From the NCBI RefSeq assembly GCF_002994655.1, contig NZ_PPDL01000010.1, forward strand, positions 38,897-102,896: a stretch of DNA of 64,000 nt. The letters are read 5' to 3'. The notes under the pieces were generated by a model. The model was given only the letters and a program-made list of their open reading frames with translations. It searched no databases and was not told where the DNA came from. Shown here piece after piece: positions 45,354 through 55,064 of this stretch (position 1 is the stretch's first letter; each line of letters starts with the position of its first letter). The DNA comes from Corynebacterium sp. 13CS0277. GTDB taxonomy: Bacteria > Actinomycetota > Actinomycetes > Mycobacteriales > Mycobacteriaceae. The position numbers were made by a program, and so were the translations under genes.

Positions 45354-46523
45354 TTAGTCCTTGGCGCGGTGGCGGCGCGGGCTGCCGGAGGCACCGAGGT
45401 TCTTCAACAGGTCAGCAACACTGACGGAGTCGGCGGCCTCGTCGCGGCGGCGACGGCCACCAGCGGCGTGCGCCTGGGCGTCGCGGAAGGCCTGCGCGGC
45501 TTCTTCCTCGCGGCGCTTTTGTTCCTCGGCGCGGAGGCGTTCGTATTCCTGCTCCCGCTGCACGGCGGCTTCTTCGGCGGCCTGCTTGCGGGCAAGTTCT
45601 TCGGCCTGCTTCTTCGCCGCGGCGGCGCGGGCTGCTTCCTGGCGGACGCGGTCGCGTTCCTCGCGTTCGAGGGCTTCCTTGCGCTGCAGTTCGGCGCGCT
45701 TCGCGGCGGCCTCCTTGGCGCGCGCCTCGGCGGCGGCTTTCTCCTTCTCGGCAGCCTCCCGCGCGGCCTTCTCCTTCTCCGCTGTGTACTTCTCGGCCTT
45801 CTCGCGGGCGGCCTCGGCGGCCGCCTTCGCAGCAGCCTCCGCGTCGGCGCCCTTGGTGTCGGCGTCCGCGCGCGCCGTGGCGTCCTCGGCGAAGTCGGGG
45901 GTGGGGGTCGTACCTGCCGCCCAGTTCACCCGAGCGAAAGCGCCGGTGTCGAAACGGCCGCCCGCGTGTGGCACCGCATCGGTGGCCGTCTCAGCAGGGG
46001 TGGTTTCTTCCGCGGCGACGGGCTCCGCGGGGGAATCCTTGGCGGGCGCCGCGGCATTGGCGGCGGGCTGGGCGGCCTCAATCTCCTGGATGCGGCGGGC
46101 CTGCGCCTTCAGCGCCGTCGGCTCGTAGGTGAAATCCTGGCCGGTGAGCTGCCCCAACTGCTGGCGCATCTCGTCCAGCTGGGCGCGGATCTCCGCCAGG
46201 GTGTCATCCCGCTGGTCTTTCAGCGCTTCCCGGTAGTTCTGCTCCAGGAGCATCTCCTGCTCCCGGTGGGTGACCTGCTCCTTCTCCAGCTCGGCGGCGA
46301 GCAGCTCCTGCTCGTGGGCCAGCTTCTCCTGGGCACGCTCCGCATCGAAGCGGTACTTGCCGACGAGGAAGAAACCGATGAACGCCGACCACAGGGCCGC
46401 AATCACCGCCACCTTCATCGCACCAGCATTGTCGGTGACCAACATGATGACCGTCGCGACGGTCGCCAGGGTCAGCAGCAACGCAGCCAGCACCTGCAGG
46501 CCAGGACCGGAGGAGTTCTTCAT
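45354..46523 (-). CDS. Membrane protein with long coiled coil (DUF6779-type)
   Basis: The 389-aa protein starts at ATG 46523. Two membrane helices (about 8-30 and 36-55) are followed by a long charged region: a coiled coil (AERAQEKLAHEQELLAAELEKE..), an Ala/Pro/Glu linker, and a second Lys/Glu/Ala-rich coil (EKAEKYTAEKEKAAREAAEK..), ending in a basic tail. The position matches Rv3604c in M. tuberculosis, a conserved membrane protein of the folate cluster. Function is unknown; the layout suggests a membrane-tethered scaffold. Confidence 0.85.
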   Translation of the reverse strand: MKNSSGPGLQVLAALLLTLATVATVIMLVTDNAGAMKVAVIAALWSAFIGFFLVGKYRFDAERAQEKLAHEQELLAAELEKEQVTHREQEMLLEQNYREALKDQRDDTLAEIRAQLDEMRQQLGQLTGQDFTYEPTALKAQARRIQEIEAAQPAANAAAPAKDSPAEPVAAEETTPAETATDAVPHAGGRFDTGAFARVNWAAGTTPTPDFAEDATARADADTKGADAEAAAKAAAEAAREKAEKYTAEKEKAAREAAEKEKAAAEARAKEAAAKRAELQRKEALEREERDRVRQEAARAAAAKKQAEELARKQAAEEAAVQREQEYERLRAEEQKRREEEAAQAFRDAQAHAAGGRRRRDEAADSVSVADLLKNLGASGSPRRHRAKD

Positions 46524-46529
46524 GGGGGC

Positions 46530-47018
46530 CTATCCTACCCCACCCTTATCGGCACCCGGGGGTACAGCACAGCTGCGTTCGAGCACCACGCCCGCCACCG
46601 CCGCCGCCACCCCGGCCAGCGCACAGAGCGCCACCCCGGGGGCGTCGTCGTGGGCGGCCGCCAGGGTGCCGACCTGTGGGAGCACCCAGGCAGCGATTCC
46701 GCTGTACACCCCGCCGACGATGGCCCCCATGTGGGCGCTCGCGGTGCCGAGCACCAGCCAGGCGGCCGCCGTCAGGGGGTTCAATTGGCTGCGGTCGAGG
46801 CCGATGCGGCTGGTGCGGATGTTTTTCCGCACCACCCACGTGCCCAGCGCGCAGGCCACCGCCACACACAGCAGTGGTACCGCGTCGGTGACGCGGATGT
46901 GGGGGATGCTGCCGTAGAACCGCCACGTGAGGATGAGTGCCGCGGCAGCGAAGAAAGCGTAGAGGAACAGCACGCGCACCACCGGAGTGGTGCGTAAGCC
47001 GTGGGGTGGGGGCGTCAT
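46530..47018 (-). CDS. DUF3180 family membrane protein
   Basis: The 162-aa protein has four membrane helices and the family pattern (TTPVVRVLFLYAFFAAAALILTWRF near the start, LNPLTAAAWLVLGTASAHMGAIVGGVYSG in the middle). It overlaps folK (ATGA) and lies at the position of Rv3605c. Its conservation with folate genes suggests cotranscription rather than a known link to folate chemistry. Confidence 0.9.
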   Translation of the reverse strand: MTPPPHGLRTTPVVRVLFLYAFFAAAALILTWRFYGSIPHIRVTDAVPLLCVAVACALGTWVVRKNIRTSRIGLDRSQLNPLTAAAWLVLGTASAHMGAIVGGVYSGIAAWVLPQVGTLAAAHDDAPGVALCALAGVAAAVAGVVLERSCAVPPGADKGGVG

Positions 47019-47539
47019 GACTGGGCCTCCTGGGGGCCTGCTCCGAGTGCGGTGTCCGGGGTGGCGTGGTTCTCCTCATCGTCGCCAAGGTTGGCCACGA
47101 GCTCCGCCACCGCCACCCCGCCGAGGGTGGCGTGGGGATCGATGTCCAGCCAGGGCCGCAGCACGAACGCCCGCAGGTGTGCCCGCGGGTGCGGCACCAT
47201 GAGCTCCGGGTCCTCGCTTGTCACACCCACGATGTCAATGATGTCGACGTCGAGGGTGCGGGGCCCCCAGCGCAGCTCCCGGGTGCGGTGTGCGGCGCGC
47301 TCCAGCTCCTGGCAGGCGGCCAGCAGCTGCCGGGGGGTGCCGGGGAACTCCACCAGGGCGGTGACGTTGAGGAAGTCCTCCTGCGGCACCCCACCCCAGG
47401 GGGCGGTGCGCCACACCCGGGAGACCGCCAGCACCCTGCCCGGAAAGTCCTCCAGGGCGCGGCCCAGCAGCGCCCGCGAGTCGCCCATGTTGGACCCTAA
47501 GCTCAGCACCGCGGTGAGGGTCTCGGCGGGCGCGTTCAC
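47015..47539 (-). CDS. folK: 2-amino-4-hydroxy-6-hydroxymethyldihydropteridine pyrophosphokinase
   Basis: FolK transfers pyrophosphate from ATP to the pterin alcohol, making the FolP substrate. The 174-aa protein has the LSLGSNMGD start, VSRVWRTAPWGGVPQEDFLNV, and RWGPRTLDVDIIDI, the metal-binding Asp block. HPRAHLRAFVLRPWLDI is also typical. The GTG start overlaps the folB stop (GTGA). The C-terminal 25 residues are an extra tail beyond the usual core. Confidence 0.95.
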   Translation of the reverse strand: MNAPAETLTAVLSLGSNMGDSRALLGRALEDFPGRVLAVSRVWRTAPWGGVPQEDFLNVTALVEFPGTPRQLLAACQELERAAHRTRELRWGPRTLDVDIIDIVGVTSEDPELMVPHPRAHLRAFVLRPWLDIDPHATLGGVAVAELVANLGDDEENHATPDTALGAGPQEAQS

Positions 47540-47898
47540 CGGTTGCTCCTGCGGGCCACGACCGCCACATCGGCAAACGCCAGCCCGATGGGGGCCTGCG
47601 GCTTGTGGATGGTGACCTCCACGGCATGGGGCCGGAAGCGCGCCATGATGGCGTCCGCGACCTCCGCGGCGACGGTCTCGATGAGGTTCCGCGGCTCCCC
47701 GGTGACGATGCCATGCGCCAGCTCAGCCATCTCCCCGTAGTGCACGGTGTCATGGACATCGTCGCTGGCGGCCGCCGCCCGCGAATCCACCCACAGGGTG
47801 ATGTCCACGACAAAAGGCTGCCCGGTGGCGCGCTCCTCGTCGAACACGCCGTGGTAGCCGAAACACTCCAGGCCTTTCAGTTCAATCCGATCAGCCAC
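47536..47898 (-). CDS. folB: Dihydroneopterin aldolase
   Basis: FolB splits dihydroneopterin to 6-hydroxymethyl-dihydropterin. The 120-aa protein begins VADRIELKGLECFGYHGVFDEER, the family start with the active-site Tyr/Glu region, and ends with VTIHKPQAPIGLAFADV. The GTG start (47898) lies inside the folP 3' end (8-bp overlap) with GGGAGG upstream, so the upstream open frame should not be used. Confidence 0.94.
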   Translation of the reverse strand: MADRIELKGLECFGYHGVFDEERATGQPFVVDITLWVDSRAAAASDDVHDTVHYGEMAELAHGIVTGEPRNLIETVAAEVADAIMARFRPHAVEVTIHKPQAPIGLAFADVAVVARRSNR

Positions 47899-48706
47899 GC
47901 TGGCCTCCCTGCAGGTGTGCCGCCACGGTGAGCGCGTCGACGGTGGCGGCCACGTCGTGGACGCGCACCCCCCACACGCCCGCCGCCCCCAGCAACGCGG
48001 ACAACGCCGCGGTCGCGATATCGGGCTGCGGCTCCAGGTCGCGCTCCGCGCGCACCGCGGCGAGGAAACGCTTCCGCGACGCCCCAATGAGCAGCGGGAA
48101 ATCGGGCAGCCGGTCCAGGTTGCGCAACAGCTCCCAGTTGCACTCGGCGCTCTTCGCGAAACCCAGACCCGGGTCGAGGATGATGCGCTCTTCCGCGACT
48201 CCCGCGGCGAGCGCCGCCTCGACGGACGACTCCAGGCCGCGGCGCACATCGTCGACGACCGTGACGGGGGTGTGGGCGCTGCCGGCGGCATCCCCGAACT
48301 GCTCCGCCGCCCAGTGCATGAGGCACACGTCCACCCCCGCGTCGGCCATGACAGCGAACATCTCCGGGTCGGCGCGGCCGCCGGACACATCGTTGATGAG
48401 ACGCGCGCCGCGCGCCGCCGCCGCGGCGGCGACCTCCGCGCGCATCGTATCCACGCTCACCTGCATGCCCCGGCCGCTGAGTTCCTCCACCACGGGCAGC
48501 ACCCGGGCGGCCTCCAGGGCGGGGTCGACGCGGCGGGCGCCGGGCCGGGTGGACTCCCCACCGACGTCGATGATGTCCGCCCCCTCGGCGCGCATCCGCT
48601 CCGCGTGCGCCACCGGGTCCGCCAGGTGCACCCCACCGTCGGAGAAACTATCCTCCGTCACGTTGAGGATGCCCATGACCCGCGTGCGGGTTGTCCCCCC
48701 GGCCAT
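47891..48706 (-). CDS. folP: Dihydropteroate synthase
   Basis: FolP joins hydroxymethyl-dihydropterin pyrophosphate with p-aminobenzoate and is the sulfonamide target. The 271-aa protein has MGILNVTEDSFSDGG near residue 11, DVGGESTRPGA, INDVSGGRADPEM, ILDPGLGFAKS, GASRKRFL and a final RVHDV. Length and motifs fit an active DHPS of the FolP1 type. Its ATG overlaps the folE stop (TGATG). Confidence 0.96.
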   Translation of the reverse strand: MAGGTTRTRVMGILNVTEDSFSDGGVHLADPVAHAERMRAEGADIIDVGGESTRPGARRVDPALEAARVLPVVEELSGRGMQVSVDTMRAEVAAAAAARGARLINDVSGGRADPEMFAVMADAGVDVCLMHWAAEQFGDAAGSAHTPVTVVDDVRRGLESSVEAALAAGVAEERIILDPGLGFAKSAECNWELLRNLDRLPDFPLLIGASRKRFLAAVRAERDLEPQPDIATAALSALLGAAGVWGVRVHDVAATVDALTVAAHLQGGQRG

Positions 48707-49272
48707 CAGCGCGACCCAATCAGGGCGAGCGCTTCCGCCCGGGAGCGCGGATCCGTCTTGAAGCCGCCGCGCACCGCCGACGTCGTCGTCGACGCGCCCG
48801 GCTTACGGATACCCCGCATCGCCATGCACAGGTGCTCGCATTCGAGCACCACAATGACGGCCGCCGGATCAAGTTTCTCCACGAGCGCGTCAGCGACCTG
48901 GCTGGTCAGCCGCTCCTGCACCTGCGGCCGCTTGGCGTAGAGATCGACCAGTCGGGCGAGCTTGCTCAAGCCGGTGACTTTGCCGTGCTTGCCGGGGATG
49001 TAGCCGATGTGGGCGGTGCCGTAGAAGGGCACGAGGTGGTGCTCGCAGGTGGAGTAGATGGGGATGTCTTTGACGAGCACGAGTTCCTGGTGGTCCTCGT
49101 TGAAGGTTTTCTCCAGGACCGTGGTCGGGTCCTGGTGGAGGCCGGCGAAGATTTCCTCGTAGGCGCGGGCCACCCGGGCGGGAGTGTCTTTCAGCCCCTC
49201 CCGGTCGGGGTCCTCACCGACGGCGAGGAGCAATTCGCGGACCGCCGCTTCGGCGCGTGGCAGATCGATCAC
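48706..49272 (-). CDS. folE: GTP cyclohydrolase I
   Basis: FolE opens GTP and makes dihydroneopterin triphosphate, the first folate step. The 188-aa protein has the zinc motif [34 protein letters not shown] and the second zinc cysteine in LECEHLCM. The GTG start is six bases downstream of the ftsH stop codon. Together with folP, folB and folK it forms one tightly overlapping operon. Confidence 0.96.
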   Translation of the reverse strand: MIDLPRAEAAVRELLLAVGEDPDREGLKDTPARVARAYEEIFAGLHQDPTTVLEKTFNEDHQELVLVKDIPIYSTCEHHLVPFYGTAHIGYIPGKHGKVTGLSKLARLVDLYAKRPQVQERLTSQVADALVEKLDPAAVIVVLECEHLCMAMRGIRKPGASTTTSAVRGGFKTDPRSRAEALALIGSR

Positions 49273-49278
49273 GGCACC

Positions 49279-51666
49279 CTACTCCTGCTCGTTCTTCGCG
49301 TGGCGGCCACCGCGCCCCGCATCCTCGTCCGCGGCGTCGAGAACCACCGTGGCGGTGTCCTCCGCGGAATCCACGCTGCGGGTCTCCTCCGCCTCAGCGG
49401 CCGAGTCGGTCTCCGGGTGGTCGGGCTTCTCCCAGGCGGGCAGCTCGAAACCACGCAGCGGCTCCTGGGGGGTGTCCTCCCCTGCTGCTGCGGGGTACGC
49501 CGTCATGCCGGGGTGGGGCGCCGCGGGTGCTTGGGTGTAGGGGTTGCCGTCGACTTCCGCGGGCGGCCAGCCGGGCGCGGTCCAGCCGGCGGGGGCACCG
49601 TACTCGGGGCCCTTGGCCTGCTGCTCAGTTGCGTCCGCGGCATCGGCGGGGGCCTTGGCGGCGAGCTCCGCCTGCCGCTTCGCGCGGGCCGCGCGGGAGG
49701 CCTCCAGGATGCTGAAGCGCTTCGGCGGTTCCTCGCCGCGCTCCTTGGCCAACTCCACCGGGGTTTTCACCGGCTCCAGGCCCTGGCCGGGGAAGTAGTC
49801 CTCCTCCCCGTCGAAGACGATGGGGCGCTCCCGCTGCGGCATGTCCGCGAACAGGGCCTCCAGATCGGGGCGGCGCAGCGTTTCCTTCTCCAGGAGCTTC
49901 TCCGCCAGGCGGTCCAGGTACTCGCGGTTGTCCCGCAGCACCTCGTAGGCGATGCGGTGGGCCTTAGCGACGAGTTCGCGGACCTGCTCATCGATGAGGT
50001 TGCCGACGGTGGGCGAGTACTCGAGGCTGCCGCCGCCACCGCGGCCGGCGAACACGTCGCCTTCCTCGGTGCCGTACTTCACGGTCCCGAGCGCCGGCGA
50101 CATGCCGTACTCGGTGACCATGGCGCGAGCAATCTTCGTCGCCTGCTCAATGTCGTTGGAGGCGCCGGTGGTGGGCTCGCCGAAGACGAGCTCCTCGGCG
50201 GCGCGGCCACCCATGGCGAAGACGATGCGGGCGAAGAGCTCGTTGCGGTTGTACATGCCCTTGTCGTCTTCCGGGGCGGTCATCGCGTGCCCGCCGGTGC
50301 GGCCGCGGGCGAGGATGGTGACCTTGTACACCCGCTCAATGTCCTTCATCGCCCACGCGGCCAGGGTGTGGCCGGACTCGTGGTAGGCGGTGACCTTCTT
50401 CTCCTTCTCGGAGATCATCTGGGAGGAGCGGCGGGGGCCGCCAATGACACGGTCGGTGGCTTCCTCCAGGGCATCGGCGGTAATGACGTTGCCGCCGACG
50501 CGGGCGGTGAGCAACGCCGCCTCGTTGAGGACGTTCGCCAAATCCGCGCCACTCATGCCGACGGTGCGCTTCGCCAGGGAGTTCAAGTCCACGTCCGGGG
50601 CGAAGGGCTTGCCCTTGGCGTGGACTTCGAGGATCTTCTGCCGGCCCTTGAGATCCGGGTTCGTCACCGGGATCTGCCGGTCGAAACGCCCCGGGCGCAG
50701 CAGCGCCGGGTCGAGGATGTCGGGGCGGTTGGTGGCGGCGATGAGGATGACCCCTTCGCGGCCGTCGAAGCCGTCCATCTCCACGAGCATCTGATTGAGC
50801 GTCTGCTCCCGCTCGTCGTGGCCGCCACCCATGCCGGAGCCGCGCTGCCGGCCGACGGCATCAATCTCGTCGACGAAGATGATGCAGGGGCTGTTCTCCT
50901 TCGCCTGCTTGAACAGGTCGCGCACGCGGGAGGCACCCACACCGACGAACATCTCCACGAAGTCGGAGCCGGAAATGCTGAAGAACGGCACCCCGGCCTC
51001 GCCGGCGACCGCGCGGGCCAGCAGCGTCTTACCCGTGCCGGGCGGGCCGTAGAGCAGCACACCGCGCGGAATCTTCGCGCCCAACGCCTGGTAGCGCTCC
51101 GGGTCCTCGAGGAAGTCCTTGATTTCGTGCAGCTCATCCACAGCCTCATCGGCGCCCGCCACATCGGCGAAGGTGTTCGTCGGCATGTCCTTCGTCAGTT
51201 CCTTCGCCCGGGAGGAACCCATGCCGAACATGTTCATGCCGGAGCCCTGCATGCGGTTAAACAGGAACATCATGAGACCCAGCAGCAGCAACAGCGGCAG
51301 GGTCATCGACAGGATCGACATGAGGAAGGAATCCCGCGTCACCTTCGTGGTGAACTTCTCCGCATCCGCGGACTCCACCTTCTCGAAGATGACGGGCGCG
51401 GTCCGCGCCGGGTACTCCGCCATGATCTCCTCGACACCGTCACGCTTGTCCACCGTGATGGGGTCCTTGAGGGTCAACTTCAGGCGCTGCTCCCGGTCGT
51501 CGATCTGCACCTCCTTGACGTTGCGCGCATCAAGCTGCTCCAGGGCGACGCTCGTGTCGACCTTGCGGTACGAGCGCGCGTCATTGCTGAAGAAGCTGAC
51601 AGTAAACAGCATCACCAGCACAAGTGCCGCGATGCTGCCGTAGCGAACAAGTTTCTTGGTTTCCAT
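49279..51666 (-). CDS. ftsH: ATP-dependent zinc metalloprotease FtsH
   Basis: FtsH is a membrane-bound AAA protease that degrades misfolded and regulatory proteins. The 795-aa protein (start ATG 51666, AAGGGGA upstream) has two membrane helices (about 8-25 and 115-135) around an outside domain, Walker A GPPGTGKT near 209, the SRH region, and the zinc-binding HESGH near 430. A disordered Pro/Ala/acidic tail of about 180 residues ends the protein. It leads the folE-folP-folB-folK operon, as in M. tuberculosis. Confidence 0.97.
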   Translation of the reverse strand: METKKLVRYGSIAALVLVMLFTVSFFSNDARSYRKVDTSVALEQLDARNVKEVQIDDREQRLKLTLKDPITVDKRDGVEEIMAEYPARTAPVIFEKVESADAEKFTTKVTRDSFLMSILSMTLPLLLLLGLMMFLFNRMQGSGMNMFGMGSSRAKELTKDMPTNTFADVAGADEAVDELHEIKDFLEDPERYQALGAKIPRGVLLYGPPGTGKTLLARAVAGEAGVPFFSISGSDFVEMFVGVGASRVRDLFKQAKENSPCIIFVDEIDAVGRQRGSGMGGGHDEREQTLNQMLVEMDGFDGREGVILIAATNRPDILDPALLRPGRFDRQIPVTNPDLKGRQKILEVHAKGKPFAPDVDLNSLAKRTVGMSGADLANVLNEAALLTARVGGNVITADALEEATDRVIGGPRRSSQMISEKEKKVTAYHESGHTLAAWAMKDIERVYKVTILARGRTGGHAMTAPEDDKGMYNRNELFARIVFAMGGRAAEELVFGEPTTGASNDIEQATKIARAMVTEYGMSPALGTVKYGTEEGDVFAGRGGGGSLEYSPTVGNLIDEQVRELVAKAHRIAYEVLRDNREYLDRLAEKLLEKETLRRPDLEALFADMPQRERPIVFDGEEDYFPGQGLEPVKTPVELAKERGEEPPKRFSILEASRAARAKRQAELAAKAPADAADATEQQAKGPEYGAPAGWTAPGWPPAEVDGNPYTQAPAAPHPGMTAYPAAAGEDTPQEPLRGFELPAWEKPDHPETDSAAEAEETRSVDSAEDTATVVLDAADEDAGRGGRHAKNEQE

Positions 51667-52001
51667 GCAACGTCCCCTTTGGGGGTTTGGTGTGGGTGGT
51701 GGGCGAAAAAGATCAATCACAACGCGGGCGCGCACGAGCCGCGGGCCGCGAAAAGACACACAAGGCGAGAGAAAAAGGAAAAGAAATCAGCCGTCAAGGC
51801 ACGAAGAGAGAAGATGTGCGGGCGCGCCCGTGGCGCGCACGCGTTACGCACTGCATAACGGCGTACCACCCCGGGGTGTTCCTGACGCGGGATGCGGGTA
51901 GGGCTGCGAAACGTGGCAAAACCCCGCGTGTCAGGCGCGAAGGGATGCACTCAGACGCGGGGAGAAAGCCACTGCACAGGCGCGGCGCCGCAGGGTGGGG
52001 C
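51667..52001. other. Intergenic region upstream of ftsH with a pyrimidine-rich leader
   Basis: About 335 bp without a supported gene. On the minus (sense) strand, 51745-51815 is rich in C and T and reads as a pyrimidine tract 80-150 bases before ftsH. TTGACG near 51790-51795 is a -35 candidate. GCGTTA and TAACGGC near 51841-51863 form a partial inverted repeat. Confidence 0.5.
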
Positions 52002-52586
52002 TTAGTGGCCGGAGTACACCTCGGGCTTGAGCGACGCCACGAACGGCAGGTCGCGGCCCATCTCGGCGAAGTCAAGGCCGTAGCCCACGACGAACTCGTT
52101 GGGGATGTCGAAGCCCAAGTCGAGAAGGTCAATCTTCGCCTTCACGGCCTCCGGCTTGCGCAGCAGGGCGACGACGTCGAGGGACTTCGGGTTGCGGTTC
52201 TTCAGGTTCTTCAGCAACCAGCTCAAGGTGAGGCCGGAGTCGATGATGTCCTCGACGATGATGACGCGCTTGCCTTCGATGTCGCGGTCGAGGTCTTTGA
52301 GGATCCGCACCACCCCGGACGAGGAGGAGGAGTTGCCGTAGGAGGACACGGCCATGAACTCCATCTGGCAGGGGATCTCCATGGCGCGGGCGAAGTCCGT
52401 CATGAAAAACACCGCCCCCTTGAGCACGCCGATGAGGAGCACGGACTCTTCGTCGCGGTATTTCTCTGAGACGTTTTTCGCGAGTTCTTTCACTCGCTTC
52501 TGCAGGGTGTCCTCGTCGATGAGAACTGCTGCAAGCTGGTCGTGGTAGCGGCCTTCCGGAATGGTGGTGTCCGGGTTGTCATACAT
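52002..52586 (-). CDS. hpt: Hypoxanthine phosphoribosyltransferase
   Basis: Hpt salvages hypoxanthine and guanine with PRPP. The 194-aa protein from ATG 52586 has the PRPP-binding motif VIIVEDIIDSGLTL near residue 117 and the base-binding VVGYGLDFAE near 170, plus the flexible-loop SSYGNSSSSSG. GAGGA lies six bases upstream and the start overlaps the tilS 3' end by eight bases, so the two are coupled. Confidence 0.95.
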   Translation of the reverse strand: MYDNPDTTIPEGRYHDQLAAVLIDEDTLQKRVKELAKNVSEKYRDEESVLLIGVLKGAVFFMTDFARAMEIPCQMEFMAVSSYGNSSSSSGVVRILKDLDRDIEGKRVIIVEDIIDSGLTLSWLLKNLKNRNPKSLDVVALLRKPEAVKAKIDLLDLGFDIPNEFVVGYGLDFAEMGRDLPFVASLKPEVYSGH

Positions 52587-53751
52587 GAGGAATCCTCGAC
52601 ATGTCGCGGGGTGGGCTAGCGAAGACAAGCTTGCCACGGATGCGGGCGACTGCCAACCGCTCGGAGTGCCCCCCGCTACCCCTGCCGACGGCGACCGCCC
52701 CTTGGCCACGCCAGCGGCGAATCTGGGCGACGGCGGCCGCCACGGCGGCCTGGGTGGGCGCCGCCCCCAGGGCCACCATGATGTCGCGAATAACGCGGGC
52801 GCACACCACCTCCGGGAGGGGGTCCACGGCGGCCACGTCGAGTGCGGCGCGCACGAGGAAGTCCTCCGGCAGTCCCGCCCGCCGGCCGGGCAGTTCCGCC
52901 ACCGCACACCCCACCATCCCCGGGGCGCCGGCGCCCGCATCTGCTGTGGGCTGGAGGGCGGCGCGCACGAGGGGCGCGGCCCACTCGCCGATGGCCGCAT
53001 CCGCGGCAGCCGCCTGTTCGGCTGCGGCCGCCAGCTGCGGGATGGGATCGGAGCCGACCGTGTCGTGCAGGGCGGGCAGTACCTGGGTGCGCAGCGCACC
53101 CCGCCGGTAGGTGGGGTCGAGGTTCGTCGGGTCAGAGAACAGCTCCACGGGGGCGCCGCGATAGCTGAGCTCCGTCGCCACGGCGTGGGTGTCGGCGCGG
53201 CGGATGCCCAACAGGGGCCGGTGGATGAGGAGCGATCCGCGGCGGCTCACCGCCTGCATGCCTGTGGCGTGGCCGCGTAAGGCCCCCAGCAGCCAGGTTT
53301 CGGCCTGGTCGTCAGCGGTGTGGGCGACCGCGATGGCGCAACCGGCGGCAGCGAAGGCGGCGTAGCGGGCCTCCCGAGCGGCGGCTTCCTCGCCCACACC
53401 GGTGGCGCGGCGGGCCGCCACCGCAGCACCCACAGCGTGGATCTCCACGGCAGCACCAAGGGCTTCGGCACGCTCCGCCGCGGCGGCGGTGATGGCGGCG
53501 TGCTCGGGGTGGAGGCCGTGGTCGACGATGACGGCGACCGGGTTGAGCTCTTCCGCGCAGGCGGCGGCGAGCAGCGCGAAGCTATCCGGCCCGCCGGAGA
53601 ACCCCACCCGCAGGCCCCTGGCCCCAGCACCCGCGGCGCGGGTGTCGTCGTCAGTAGCGCTGGCGGCGAGGTGCTGGCGCAGCGCCCGCCGGCAGGCCTG
53701 CAGGCCGGGGGCGTCGTAGGCGACATCCATGTCGCCGAGGCGTGCAGGCAC
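52579..53751 (-). CDS. tilS: tRNA(Ile)-lysidine synthetase
   Basis: TilS converts C34 of tRNA-Ile(CAU) to lysidine so that it reads AUA. The protein has the PP-loop VGFSGGPDSFALL near residue 49 and VIVDHGLH, VAHTADDQAETWLL and FSDPTNLDPTYRRGALR downstream. The 390-aa length includes an Ala-rich C-terminal region. The start is GTG 53751, or ATG 53730 with the shorter form; neither has a strong ribosome site. It lies between dacB and hpt as in M. tuberculosis. Confidence 0.93.
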   Translation of the reverse strand: MPARLGDMDVAYDAPGLQACRRALRQHLAASATDDDTRAAGAGARGLRVGFSGGPDSFALLAAACAEELNPVAVIVDHGLHPEHAAITAAAAERAEALGAAVEIHAVGAAVAARRATGVGEEAAAREARYAAFAAAGCAIAVAHTADDQAETWLLGALRGHATGMQAVSRRGSLLIHRPLLGIRRADTHAVATELSYRGAPVELFSDPTNLDPTYRRGALRTQVLPALHDTVGSDPIPQLAAAAEQAAAADAAIGEWAAPLVRAALQPTADAGAGAPGMVGCAVAELPGRRAGLPEDFLVRAALDVAAVDPLPEVVCARVIRDIMVALGAAPTQAAVAAAVAQIRRWRGQGAVAVGRGSGGHSERLAVARIRGKLVFASPPRDMSRIPHV

Positions 53752-53757
53752 GGCAGC

Positions 53758-55035
53758 CTAGCCGCGCAGCCCGCTGACGAGCTCGTCGAGGGCTTTCCGC
53801 GCCGGCAGGACGGAAGACTCGTTGCTGATGAACGCGTACGCGTAGACGTGGCCCGTGGCGGAGGTGATCGTGCCCGCCAGGGCGCTCGTCGTCGTCAAGG
53901 TGCCGGTCTTCGCCCGCGCCCAGCCCCGGCCCGGCTGCCCCTCAAAGCGGGTGGCAAGCGACCCGGTGGCACCCGCGACGGGGAGCACCTGGAGCAGGGG
54001 GCGCAGCTGCGGCTCGGATGCTGCGCGCTGCAGGATGCTGGTGAGCAGCTGCGGGGGAATGAGGTCATTGTCCGACAGGCCACTGTTGTCTTTGAGTTCC
54101 ACGCCGGTGGTGTCGAAGCCGTGGCCGGCCAGGGTGTCGAGGGTGGCGCGGGCGGCCGCCTCCTGGGAGGCCTCCACGCCGACGGCGCGGGCCACGGCCC
54201 GCCCCTCAGCCTCCGCCATGATGTTGTCGCTCGTGAGCATCATGCGCCGCAGCCGCTGCAGCAGCGGCGCGGACTCCACCCGGGCGACAGGCTCCGCGTC
54301 GGCGGGGGCGGGGCCAAAGCCGAAGGCGGCGACGCCCAGCGCGTCGGCCAGGGCGTGCGCCACATCCAACGCCGGGGTGGCGCTGCGCGGCAGATCGCCG
54401 GAGTCGCCGCCGATGCGGGCACCCATGAGCATGACCGGCTGCATCGGCGCAATAAAGCCCGCCTCAATGTCCTCCCGGTGCCACTCGGGGCTGAACTCCT
54501 CCCCCGCCCACGCGGAGGTATCCACGAGCACCGCCGTGGGCGCAAGCCCCGCGGCCTGCACCTGGGAGGCCAGGTCGGCGATCATCTCAGCACTGACCAT
54601 GACGTCGCCGCCACCGCGCAGCACAATCGACCCATCGCCGCCAGCCACCACCTCGGTGGTGAGCACACTGTCCGGCGCCTGCGTCAACAACGCTGCCGCC
54701 GCGGTGAGCACCTTCGTCGTGCTCGCCGGGCGCACCGGCTGGGCGGCGTCCTTCTGCCACAGCACCTGCCCACTGGTGGCGTCGACGACTTCCCCGACGA
54801 GCTGCCCCAAGTCCGGGTTCGCCGCCAGCTGGTCCAGCCGGGCGGCCAGCGCCGGCTCGTCGACCGGCTCCGTGCCGGTGGCCGCCGCCAGGCCCGTCAC
54901 CGCGGGCTGCCCCGGGTAGGCGGGGGCCACCTGCACCTGGTGGCCCTGGGTGGCTTTCCACACCGCCACACCGGTCGTCCCGGCGACGGCGGCGGCAACA
55001 ACAATGGCGGTAGTGGCCCACAGGCGGTTCTGCAT
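53758..55035 (-). CDS. dacB: D-alanyl-D-alanine carboxypeptidase, PBP4/DacB type
   Basis: This exported serine enzyme trims or cleaves peptidoglycan peptides. From ATG 55035 it has 425 residues: a signal anchor (ATTAIVVAAAVAGTTGVAVW), then SxxK in PASTTKVLTAAAALL near residue 105, SxN in TSDNIMAE near 270 and KTG in RAKTGTLTT near 375. It belongs to the S13 family. The start codon lies only 29 bp from the divergent ppa start and TACTA of the shared TAGTAT core lies just upstream, so the message is short-leadered or leaderless. Confidence 0.93.
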   Translation of the reverse strand: MQNRLWATTAIVVAAAVAGTTGVAVWKATQGHQVQVAPAYPGQPAVTGLAAATGTEPVDEPALAARLDQLAANPDLGQLVGEVVDATSGQVLWQKDAAQPVRPASTTKVLTAAAALLTQAPDSVLTTEVVAGGDGSIVLRGGGDVMVSAEMIADLASQVQAAGLAPTAVLVDTSAWAGEEFSPEWHREDIEAGFIAPMQPVMLMGARIGGDSGDLPRSATPALDVAHALADALGVAAFGFGPAPADAEPVARVESAPLLQRLRRMMLTSDNIMAEAEGRAVARAVGVEASQEAAARATLDTLAGHGFDTTGVELKDNSGLSDNDLIPPQLLTSILQRAASEPQLRPLLQVLPVAGATGSLATRFEGQPGRGWARAKTGTLTTTSALAGTITSATGHVYAYAFISNESSVLPARKALDELVSGLRG

Positions 55036-55047
55036 AAAGACCAAGCC

Positions 55048-55053
55048 TAGTAT
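55048..55053. promoter_or_regulatory. Shared -10 core of the divergent dacB/ppa promoters
   Basis: Only 29 bp separate the two ATGs. TAGTAT on the plus strand ends 11 bases before the ppa ATG, and its complement ATACTA lies about 12 bases before the dacB ATG. Each promoter's -35 region would lie inside the other gene's first codons. Both messages should have leaders of a few bases at most. Confidence 0.5.
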
Positions 55054-55064
55054 GCTTGGGAACC

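Noticed and set aside
48691..51858. 1,055-codon plus-strand frame opposite ftsH and folE
   Set aside because: Shadow of the FtsH and FolE genes; composition biased, no motifs.
51717..51950. Small open frame upstream of ftsH
   Set aside because: Low-complexity Arg/Phe-rich text in a pyrimidine-rich leader, without ribosome site.
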